Source of the DNA: Conoideocrella luteorostrata
Lineage: Eukaryota > Ascomycota > Sordariomycetes > Hypocreales > Clavicipitaceae
Length of the DNA stretch: 64,000 bases
NCBI GenBank assembly: GCA_032433595.1
Contig: JASWJB010000091.1
Location: 1-64,000, forward strand
Reading direction: 5' to 3'
Below, piece by piece: positions 55,191 to 64,000 of this stretch; position 1 is the stretch's first letter, and each line of letters starts with the position of its first letter. The notes beneath the pieces were generated by a model that was given only the letters and a program-made list of their open reading frames with translations, searched no databases and was not told the DNA's origin. Made by a program: the position numbers and the translations under genes.

Positions 55191-56781
55191 ATCTACTATG
55201 CCTCCTTCCCCCCGTTAGCATTAGCATAATAATAGTACAGGGCGGGGGCGATTTTACCCAATGGATTTTTTTTACCGCGATGGGATATCAAGAGTGGATG
55301 GATTAAGTAGCCGTTTTGAATTGATTGGTTGAACAGAAGAAATGTGATGATGATGAATTGCATTCGATGAGCATTTGACCAAGACTCGAACTTCTTTAAA
55401 TACCCGTTTTCATCATATAGCTACACGGCAAGACTCGCCAGGCAGATGGGCTGTTGCCTAATCTATTTCGCCCGCAGAGAAACATACAAGCATTCGCTCG
55501 TAGTATTGCATGGCCGTGGCCAAGCGCGTGATGCATGATAAATTCAACCCTACCTGGAAGCCTTGCCTTGTCATGTATTCCGTACGGAGTGCCCCCGTAT
55601 CTGCCAATGTGCCAAAGAGGGGCGCTGGTCAATCGGCCTATCCACTCACGCGCTGGTCGTCAGACATCGGCCATCCATCAAACCCTTCCAATAACCCCAG
55701 CCATCAGCCATCATCCGGCCCATCAGCCGGCCATCAGTCATCATCCGGCCCATCAGCCGGCCATCAGCCATCATCCGGCTATCATCCGGCCACCAGCCGG
55801 CCATCAGCCATCCATCAGCCCCCTTCCAACTCCCACTACCATCAGGCATCAGTGTCAACTCCCAGATTCGATGTTGGGTGAGATGGTATGCGTGTTCGCA
55901 TTGGCGCATGTTTGAAAGGAATCGTCGCGGCAAGTATATGCTTCAGGAGTGCAGGGATACGGCTGTTGGTCGTCAAGGCTGATCTTTGCCTGTGCCGTCG
56001 CAAAGACCACAGGCCATACCGCCTTTCTTCCCTGATCCACCGCAGTTCTGACAGAGTCCCATGGTTGCGACGGTTGGGATAATAAAGTCTTTTTGAAAGG
56101 AAGTGGTGCTATATTTTATCTCTGTTTTTGATGGTAAATACGAAATGGAAAAAAAAAAAAAAAACTATGCTGGCATGCATGATAATAAATACGCCGCAAT
56201 GCGGAGCATGTGCCTAACCAATAAAAAAAAGTCACGTGATGAATAATTAAACTCCTTTCCCCGCACTACCATTTACACCTTTGATTAACGCTCACACTTT
56301 TTGGGTCAACTAGAAATCTCCATTAGTCGTTGCTGCTGATGGTGAATAAGGATCTCTGTACCTATTAGCATTATAGCAGCAGTGGCTAGTGTTGACGCGA
56401 ATTGGTGCAGAGTCAAAACCGAGAATGGTGTTGTTGGTTTTCGTCACACACCAGATATATGTAAGGCGATGGGCCTGAAAGAAATTATTGCTTGTACGAG
56501 CGTGGTTGCCACTTTTTAGGCCTTGGTCTCCTGATTGTTGCGATGTTGGCTATAGAGAAGATGAGTTTCGAACGAGAGCCAAGGAAATAGGCGGGGATAG
56601 TATCGTTAAATGTGTTTAGATAAGTAGGTTATTACTTGTTACATATTTTCTTGTGGTGGAAGGCACTAGAGTGTCGATTAGGGAAACCATGTTGAGCGAG
56701 AAAAAAGGGGGGGGGTTCGTGGTCTTGGAGTATGGGATAGAATGTATGTGTTTGGAGACGAGAGCAGTAGTTTGGTGGTTC
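55191..56781. repeat. Intergenic with CATCAGCC/CATCATCCGGCC minisatellite
   Basis: No gene is supported. Between about 55676 and 55830 an 18-19-bp degenerate repeat (CATCAGCCATCATCCGGCC) is present in about eight copies. TCCGTACGGAGTG occurs at about 55578. An A-run of about 17 lies at 56150-56165, and an AT-rich stretch follows. The rest is unique. Confidence 0.65.
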
Positions 56782-56812
56782 TGTTGGAATCGTGCCGTTA
56801 AGCACAATAGCC
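56782..56812 (+). mobile_element. LTR 5' fragment
   Basis: About 30 bp (TGTTGGAATCGTGCCGTTAA, GCACAATAG) match the first bases of the LTR family; similarity ends at CCTAGACAG. The remainder of the element is absent. Confidence 0.6.
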
Positions 56813-56930
56813 TAGACAGTTTACATCTCTATTGATCAATCTAAGCAATTAGTACTACTGTTGAGAGTTGTACTCTAATTGACTGATAACGGTGAGCATC
56901 TATTAGCGACGCTCAAGCCTTCAACCTGGC

Positions 56931-58730
56931 TCAATTCGCTCTGCGTCTCTCTTGCAGAATAGCCCACTCGAAAGCCCCAATCATACCATTATAGATGCGA
57001 TTCTCAGCCGCCGAGTCCGTGCCAGTGAAGATCCCATCACCCTCCATCGGGAAGAGGATGTCGCGCAGGTCCTCAGCGAGCGGCTTCAGGGTCTCATGCT
57101 CTTCCGGGAACTCGTCCAGGATGTACGTGAAGTTGCTTTTCTCCATAAAGTGCACCTTTTTCCGAGCCGAGTCCCCCCAGGTACCCTGACTCCAGCCGTG
57201 CAGCTTGCTGTCCTCCGGAAGGTCAAGGTTCCGGTTGGCAATGACTGTGCTGAGGAAGACATAGAGAAACGACTCCAGGTCGTGGCGATAGGTGTGGCGC
57301 CGCTCCCTGAGGATGCCGATCGACATGAAGGCGCGGGTGCCTGTGATTTGTCGGCGGTTGGGCCCAGCCTCCAAGTCCAGCGCGGAATCGAGATCGATCA
57401 GAATGCCCTTGGGGCTGTTCTCTGAAGCATCGTCGACAATGACGATGTTGTCTTCGGAAACGTCCCGGTGGAGGATCCGAGCGTTCTGTAGGAGGGACCT
57501 GTGGCCTTTAATGGCGTCCCGAAGGGCTTGGAGAAGTTCCTCCCGGGTCCGAAAGGTGGAGAGACGACGGCCGAGGGGGGATAGGACGTGGAAGCAGAGC
57601 ACGCGATGGGGGATGCCGCGATCCTTGCCGGCTGACTCGGTGTGCGACTTGAAGCCACCGTTGTTCCTGTCGAGAGCATCGCCCAATGGCCGCACAGCCA
57701 GCTTCAAGGGGGGTCCGAATTCAATCCCTTTGCGGAGCTCCGCCGTGTACTGCAGCTCGCCGTGGTGCTCGAGCCCGACGACACCCCAGACATGGCGGTT
57801 ACGGGCTTTTTGCAGAGGCCTCTCCTCAGGCATGTCGTCGATATCCCGCCACTTGAGCTTGAGGACCCGGTTGGGCTCTTCGCTATGCTGCTGGGAGGCG
57901 TGGTAGCAGACCATACCACTTCCAACAATTCCCATGACGCGCACGAACGGGGCGTCACTGACAGGTATCGCCACGGCCGGAGAATCAGAGTGCTTGCACT
58001 TGGGGACAAAGGTGGTTCTTGTGTAGTCCGTATGCGCTCTGGTAGTGTCCGCTCTGGCAGTGTCCGCTCTGGTAGTGTCCGCCCAGATGACGTTCAATGA
58101 CCCCAGAGCCTCGGAATCCATGAGTGTGTAGCCGAGAACGAGAGCGGCGTATCGTATCGGGTCCGCGTGGATGTCCAAGGTGTCGGCGCAGTACATTCCC
58201 GCCCGGTCAAATACCCAGAGCTCCAGCGTCGACCCCCGGATGTAGAGGGCGTGGACGTAGAGGCGTGTCGGCTGCAAAGCGAAAACCTGGCTGGCGTGGC
58301 AGCAGAGCGATGCGAGTCCCTCCCGATAGAGTGACGAGCCATCCACGCAAATCTGGGCAACGGCCCGGACCTGAGCCCAGCTGCTCTGCTTCGTCAGGTC
58401 CGCCGCCTCCGCCATGAGGAACAGGTGGACACGTTGCGGCTGAAAAGGCTTGTGGACGTGCCACTCGCCCCGTGAGCCATCGGAATGGTGCCGCGAGAAG
58501 CTGATGAAGGGGTAGAGAGCGCGATCAAGGGCACGCTGGTCGTTGGGAAGTTGGTGTTGTCTGCGGGCGACTTCTTCGGCCACCTGGATTGATTTGTGGC
58601 CGGAGTGGATAAAGCCGCTGACAACCGAGCGGATGTTGCCATCCAAGCTCTCAAGAGAGCGATTGAGAACCAGATTTTTGCTCAGTCCATCGGGGCTGAT
58701 GAAGGAGTCGGTGCTGTATGAGGACACCAT
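56931..58730 (-). CDS. FunK1-family protein kinase
   Basis: Single exon, 599 residues from the ATG at 58730. FunK1 kinases are a fungal-specific, eukaryotic-like family. Landmarks: an N-terminal domain with RVHLFLMAEAADL; an ATP lysine candidate in VLKLKWRDI near 290; the catalytic loop HRDVSEDNIVIV near 420; LIDLDSALDL (DLD in place of DFG) near 446; GTRAFMSIGIL in the activation segment; and YRHDLESFLYVFL, the family signature. A short tandem (ADTTRADTARADTTRA near residues 218-233) comes from a 15-18-bp DNA repeat at about 58033-58080. The length is somewhat below large FunK1 proteins but complete. Substrates are not known for the family. It stands alone between the minisatellite region and repeat unit 9. 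Confidence 0.92.
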   Translation of the reverse strand: MVSSYSTDSFISPDGLSKNLVLNRSLESLDGNIRSVVSGFIHSGHKSIQVAEEVARRQHQLPNDQRALDRALYPFISFSRHHSDGSRGEWHVHKPFQPQRVHLFLMAEAADLTKQSSWAQVRAVAQICVDGSSLYREGLASLCCHASQVFALQPTRLYVHALYIRGSTLELWVFDRAGMYCADTLDIHADPIRYAALVLGYTLMDSEALGSLNVIWADTTRADTARADTTRAHTDYTRTTFVPKCKHSDSPAVAIPVSDAPFVRVMGIVGSGMVCYHASQQHSEEPNRVLKLKWRDIDDMPEERPLQKARNRHVWGVVGLEHHGELQYTAELRKGIEFGPPLKLAVRPLGDALDRNNGGFKSHTESAGKDRGIPHRVLCFHVLSPLGRRLSTFRTREELLQALRDAIKGHRSLLQNARILHRDVSEDNIVIVDDASENSPKGILIDLDSALDLEAGPNRRQITGTRAFMSIGILRERRHTYRHDLESFLYVFLSTVIANRNLDLPEDSKLHGWSQGTWGDSARKKVHFMEKSNFTYILDEFPEEHETLKPLAEDLRDILFPMEGDGIFTGTDSAAENRIYNGMIGAFEWAILQERRRAN

Positions 58731-59124
58731 TCTTGTCTGCCCATAGGCGAGGAGGTGTGTGGGGCTTCGTAGAAACTGGTGTAGCGGCCCCCTTCCAGAC
58801 GGCTGGGGAAAAGGCCCTGAGAATTGATGAGGATAAAATCGGCAGGTGGTTAGATGTGCGCTTGAATTGGTACAAGAGGAGATGAGATGATGGTCATATT
58901 TTGAAGGCAGCGACGCAGTTAAGTCGTTGGTTCGGGGTACAAGAAATTGCCGCCAAGGTCACGTGGCCACCCTAGAGCGCCTCTTTTATACGGCGCGCTC
59001 GGGGGCATTCCTCCTTCTCTTCTTCTCTCTTAGGTGGTTATGATCAAATGAATTGAATACTTTGTCTTGCCTATTGCTTCGTGCAAGAACATTTTGACGT
59101 TAAACTCAGAATCCCATGTGCTTC
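58731..59124. mobile_element. Intergenic with a diverged LTR remnant (about 58945-59110)
   Basis: Upstream flank of the kinase, then a stretch with LTR phrases in order: TTGCCGCCAAGGTCACGTGG, CCACCCTAGAGCGCC, CTTTTATACGGCGC, TCTTCTCTCTTAGGTGG, GAATTGAATACTTTG. The TGTTGGAA start and CAACCCACA end are not recognisable. It is closest to the 5' half of the split LTR at 36074. Confidence 0.5.
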
Positions 59125-60976
59125 CTACAGTATTAGATCGCAGGTTAATCTAACGAGCCTGTTAAAAGGTTCGAATTTCGGACGTACAGGCTTTGCAAAA
59201 AGCATTACATATCGCAGTTTAATCTGATGAGCTTGTTGAAAGGCTCAAGTCTCGGAAGACGTATAGACAGCAAGGAGCTCGTTGAGTGGCTCAAACCTCG
59301 GAAGACGTACAGGCTGCGAGGAGCTGGTGGAAAGGCTTAAATCTCAGAAGACATACAGGCTGCAAGAGGCATTCAATATCGCAAGTTGATCTGACGAGAT
59401 CGCTGAAAAGGTTTAAATTTTGGAAGTACAGGCGTTTTCGAGGTATCGGATATGGCGGGAGATGTATGGGCGTGCAAGATGAAACAGACATCACAAGGAG
59501 CTCGTTGAAAAGGTTCAATTCTCGGAGGACGTATAGGCTGCAAGAAGCTGGTTGAGCGGTTCAATTCTCGGAAGATGTGCTGGCACTATCGAAGCATTAG
59601 AAATCGTAGGTTAATCTAACTAGCTCGTCGTTGAAATGGCTTAAATCTCGGAACGTACAGGTTCTGGAAGAAGCATCGGATATCGCAGGTCAATGTGACG
59701 AGTTTGTTGAAACGCTCGAATATTGGACGACCTAAAGACTGCAAGAAGCATTAGATACAGTAAATTAGTCTAATAAGCCTGTTGAATGGTTTTAATCTCG
59801 CAAGACGTACAGGCGCTGCAGGAAGCATTGGATCTCGCAAGTCAATCTAAAGACAATAAAGATGCTCAAGATACGATGATGGTGGTGGCGACAGGTCAGG
59901 TTTCGATCAAAATTCTGGTCAGGATTCTGGTCACGTAGTAGCGATCGGGAGGGGGAAAAGTCAGCTGGTGATAATGATGCCTCTGCCGCCGACGATAATG
60001 TTGCTGCCCACGCAAGAAATGCCGCTGCTGCTGCTGCTATTAGCACTTGGGGGAGGGGAAAAGTAAGTACTTAGGAGAGGGAAGAGTTAGCTGATGATGC
60101 TGATGCTGATAGCCACGGGTCAGGATTCTGGTCACGATAGTCGCGGTCGGGAGGGGGAAAGGTCAGATGATGACGCTGCCTGCGCGAGGACGGCGGCGTC
60201 TGAGGTGCAATAAAGTAGGGCTTGGTGGGAGCGATACGGGGCTCGAAGTTAACACGAGATAAATACAACAGCACAGCAGCAACCAGCGCACAGGATAAGA
60301 AAATGCCTTATGGAAAAGATGCACAAAATTGTAGCGTATATAATAAAAGAACAGGCAGCGCCCTAAATGTGGCACTTGGTGCGTAAACTACCAAAAACCA
60401 AGGAAGCATCCCCGCGGCAGAGGACGCAACAAGCAATAGGCAATACAGCCAGCAACACCACTTCCAGCACACCAGACAAAATAAAACCCGGCGCAAAATA
60501 TGCAAAAGAGTCTAGCACACAAGTTGCGATAGAAATTAGGGCGCAAAACAGAACACTTGGTGCGTAATCTACGAAGAACACGCTCAGTCGGGAATCAAGC
60601 CATCAGGCGTTTACAAGCATCACCCCAACAGCAACACAACAACAGGAACACAACAAGCAAGAGAAAACCTGGTGCGAAACATGCGCAAGAGCCTAGCCCA
60701 CAATGTGTAATTAAAATCAAGGCATGAATAAAATGCCTGGCGTGTAATCAGCTAAAATAACGTCTTACACACCAACGACCACAATTCGTTACCCAGCGCA
60801 CGAACCGGCACGAAGCCTGGCGCAAAGAACTCGTAGAAACACGCTAGATTCCATGCCTGTAAAATCACGGCGCGCCCGGCAGCGCACAAAATGGCGGCGG
60901 CATGGGTGGTTTTTCGCCTGGGTCGTGAGCAAAAAAAGAAGAAGAGTATGAGCAGGAAACGGAGGAGGCTGTGGCC
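59125..60976 (+). repeat. Macro-repeat unit 9 (A-B-C-D)
   Basis: A about 59125-59850, B about 59860-60190 (short), C about 60200-60740 with about three roughly 190-bp units, D about 60740-60970 ending with GAGCAGGAAACGGAGGAGGC. Confidence 0.85.
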
Positions 60977-61067
60977 GTCTCCCTGAGACTAAGACTAAGT
61001 CTCTTGTATTAATTACTCCAAGTAGAGAGTGATGAATACAAGGTCGCTATCCCAGTCTCAGGGAGAC
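60977..61067. repeat. Hairpin module E, unit 9 (14-bp stem)
   Basis: Stem arms GTCTCCCTGAGACT (60977-60990) and AGTCTCAGGGAGAC (61054-61067) pair perfectly. The loop includes TCTTGTATTAATTACTCC and GATGAATACAAGGTC, partly complementary. The arm is shared in design, but not in sequence, with the other E hairpins. Confidence 0.78.
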
Positions 61068-64000
61068 AATAAAAAGGCTTATGTCTAGAAATGTGTACAG
61101 GCGTTTTTGAAGCGATATCGTAAGCAGCATTAGACACGCAGCTAACCCAACGAACTCGACAAAAAGGCTCCAGTCTCGCAAGATGTACAGGCTCCGGGCT
61201 CCGCAAGAAGCATCGAATATTGCAGGCTAATTTGACAAGCTCGTTGGAAGGCTTAAGTCTCGGAAGCCGTACAGGCCTTTAATATCGCAGGTGAATCTGA
61301 TGAGCTCGTTGAAACGTTCGAATGTCGGACGACGTACAGGCTGCAAGAAGCATCGGTATGGCAAGTCAGTTGACGAGCTCGTTGAATGGTATAGGCGCTG
61401 CAAGAGGCAACAGATCGCAGGTCAATCTGACGGGCTCGTTGAAAGGTTCAAATCTCGGAAGACGTACACTGCAAGGACCATCAGACATGGCACGTTAGTT
61501 GATGAGGTCGTTCGAAGATTCAATTCTCGGAAGGAAGACGTACACGCCCTATCGAAACAGCAGACATTGTAATTGTAGGTGAAGGTGTAATTCTCGGAAG
61601 AAGTACAGGCATCTGAGATCGCAGGTCCATCTGATGAACTTATTGAAACGTTCGAATGTCGGACGACATACAGGCTGCAAAGCGCATCAGGTATTAGAAG
61701 TCAGTTGACGAGCTCGTTGAAAGGTTCAAATCTCGGAAGACGTACACGCGCTATAGAAGCATCTGACATTGTAGGTCGATCCGAACAGCCCGTTGAAAAG
61801 GCCCAAGTGTCGAATGATGTACAGGCGTTCAAGAAGCATCGGATCCATTAGATATGCAAATCGATCTGACGAGTTCGTTGAAAAGGCTTGAATGTCGGAA
61901 GACACGGATGCTGTAAGAAGCATCAGACATCGCGGGTCAATTAAAAGAGCTTGTTGAAAAGACTTACATCTCGGAACGTACAGGCTCTGCAAGAAGCATT
62001 GAATATAGCAAGTCAGTTGACGAGCTCGTTCAAAGGTTCAAATCTCGGGAGACGTACAGGCATCTGGTATCGCAGGTTAATCCAACGAGCTTATTGAAAC
62101 GTTGAATGTCGGACGACGCTCAGGCTGCAAAAAGCATCGGTATTGCAAGTCAGTCGACGAGCTCGCTGAAAGGTCTCAATCTCGGAACATATAGGCGCTG
62201 CAAGAGATATCTGGTATCGCAAGGCAGCTGATGAGCTCGTTGAAAGACTCCAATCCACGCAAGACGTACAGGCGTTTTCGAAGCGTTAACAGTCCGCCTG
62301 ACGAGCTCGACGAAACAGCTCAAATCGCGCAAGACGTACCCTGCAAGAAGTATCAGATCCATCAGATCTCGCAAGTCAGTCAATCAGACGAGGTCGTTGA
62401 AACGTTCGAATGTCGGACAATATATAGGCTGCAAGAAGCATCAGGTATTGCAAGTCAGTTGACGAGCTCGATAAAAGGTTCGAATGTCGGACGACGTACA
62501 GGCGCTGCGGCAAGTCGATATGACGAAGACGTTAAAAGGACCCAAATTTTGGGAGACGCACAGGCATCTGATATCGCAGGGTCAATCTGACGAGGTTGTT
62601 GAAACGTTCGAATGTCGGACGACGTAGAGGCCGGAATAAGCATCAGGTATTGCAATTTAGTCGACAAGCTCGATGGAAGGTTCGAATGTCGGACGACGTA
62701 CAGGCGCTGCGGGAAGAATCAGGTCTCGCAAATTAATCTGAAGACGATGAAGATGTTCAAGATACGATGATGGTGGTGACCACAGGTCAGGATTCTGGTG
62801 AGGAAGACAGTCAGGAAGACTGTAACAATAGGAGCGGTCGGGAGAGGGGATAAGCCAACAATCGGAGGAGGGAAAAGTTACCTATTGATGATGATGCCTC
62901 TGCTGCTGTTGATAATGCCGTTGCTGCTGAAGAGGAGGTTGATGCCCACGCAAGAAATGTCGCTGCTGCTGATGTTGGCCACAGGTTAGGATTACAGTCA
63001 CGAGAGTAGCGGTCGGGAAAGGGAAACTTAACTGACAATAATGATGATGCCGCCGATGATGATGATGCTGCTGATGCTGCTAAAAATGCCGCTGCTTCTG
63101 ATGATGCTGTTACTACTGATGATGATGATGCTGTTGCTGTTGCTGCTCATGATTATGGTCACAAGCCATAATTTCGGTCGGGAGAGTAGCGGTCGCGAGA
63201 GCAGCGGTCACGAGAGTAGCGGTTGGGAGGGGGAAAAGTCAGCTGATGATGATGATGATGATGATGATGTCGCTGCTGATGATGATAATGCCGCCGCTGC
63301 TGCTGACAATGAAGATGCCGCTGCTGCTGCTGATGATGCTGCTGACGCAAGAAGAGCAGCGCCCAGGGTGCAATAACGCAGGGCTTGCTCGGTCGGGGGA
63401 CCAGCGAGCGATACGGGGCTGGTAGGTGACACAAGAGTAACACAACAACACAGCAAAATAACCAGTGCATAAGATAAGATAACTCCTAGTAAATAAAATG
63501 CAGAAGAGTCCAGCACACAAAGTGGAATAAACAGCAGGGCGCAAAACTAAAGACAGAGTGCGCAATCTACGAAAAAAATGGTTGGTCAGGAATCCAGCGA
63601 TAGGACGCTTACAAGCAACAGTATCTTATAACACAACACAACAGCGATACCACCAGACAAGATCAGACCTATTGCACAAGATGCACAAAAGCCTAGCACA
63701 TGTAATTAAATAGAAAGCAAGGCGTCAAAGACAACGCCTGTCGTGCGATCGGCTAAAATGCGCGGCTTACACGCTAACAACCACAACTCGGCCGCCAGCG
63801 CTCCAACGGCACGAAACCTGGCTCAAAAGGCTCGCAATGAAGCCGCGCACACGATGAAGTGAAAGAAAAGCCGCTCCCGGCTCGCCCGGCAGCTCTGCGG
63901 CAGGCAGCTCACAAAATGCCGGCGGGATAGGTAGTTTTTCGCTCGAGTTGCAAGCGGAAAAGGGAGGGGACCGTGAGCAGGAAAAGGAGAGGACAGTGGG
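61068..64000 (+). repeat. Macro-repeat unit 10 (A-B-C-D, cut by window end)
   Basis: A about 61068-62750 is the best-preserved A array, with many units carrying the full CGACGTACAGGCTGCAAG wording. Then B (about 62760-63365), C (about 63370-63740) and D (about 63740-64000), whose end phrase GCGGAAAAGGGAGGGGACCG is reached just before the window stops. Another E or palindrome is expected immediately beyond. Confidence 0.85.

Noticed and set aside
55510..55915. His/Pro/Ser-rich frames of about 125 codons
   Set aside because: They are produced by the CATCAGCC/CATCATCCGGCC minisatellite and are open in several frames at once.
61068..62750. CRISPR-like regular repeats
   Set aside because: The repeats are degenerate satellite units without unique spacers, in a eukaryotic genome with intron-bearing genes.
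1..64000. Starship giant element
   Set aside because: No DUF3435 tyrosine-recombinase captain gene and no other typical cargo genes are visible in the window.
1..64000. Telomere or subtelomere end
   Set aside because: No TTAGGG array is present at either end or inside; subtelomeric location remains possible but is not shown.
1..64000. tRNA or rRNA genes
   Set aside because: I looked for tRNA A-box/B-box pairs and rRNA-like stretches by eye and saw no convincing candidate; a covariance search was not possible.

Overview
The window comes from a nuclear chromosome of a filamentous ascomycete, most likely of the Hypocreales type. The evidence is gene style: every convincing gene has short spliceosomal introns (about 50-75 bp, GTRNGT...YAG), and the families are typical of ascomycetes (Dal5-type permease, Fungal_trans regulators, FunK1 kinase, M43 secreted proteases). 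Several solo LTRs with 5-bp target duplications and a MULE relic are also present. The order-level call is inference; I ran no search.

Layout. Gene islands alternate with a very unusual repeat landscape. (1) 1-4400: one repeat tract ending in a near-perfect palindrome. (2) 4400-24300: main gene island, holding a decayed M43 protease, a five-gene block (5-oxoprolinase, Baeyer-Villiger-type monooxygenase, MFS permease, C2H2/Fungal_trans regulator, beta-hydroxyacid dehydrogenase), an intact secreted M43 protease and a small cysteine-rich secreted protein. (3) 24330-35870: five head-to-tail copies of a modular macro-repeat. (4) 36000-40850: LTR debris, a foldback element and one more partial repeat copy. 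(5) 40858-47300: a fungal transcription factor, an F-box-like protein and a MULE transposase relic. (6) 47390-50600: another macro-repeat copy ending in a palindrome. (7) 51395-58730: a secreted cysteine-rich protein, a hypothetical protein, a divergent kinase and a FunK1 kinase. (8) 59125-64000: two more macro-repeat copies, the last cut by the window end.

The macro-repeat is the most unusual object. In every complete copy the order on the + strand is A-B-C-D-E. A is a degenerate 60-80 bp satellite centred on ACGAGCTCGT. B is a GAT/GCT trinucleotide tract that reads Asp/Ala-rich in one frame. C is a roughly 190-bp satellite. D is a roughly 220-bp GC-rich unit. E is a hairpin whose stem sequence differs between copies yet stays self-complementary.

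How the genes may work together: in 6186-20224 two divergent pairs (oxoprolinase/monooxygenase and permease/regulator) plus the dehydrogenase resemble a small catabolic cluster. The inferred steps are uptake by the permease, ring oxygenation, ATP-dependent lactam opening and reduction of an aldehyde or hydroxy acid, under a local C2H2 regulator. The substrate cannot be read from the sequence.
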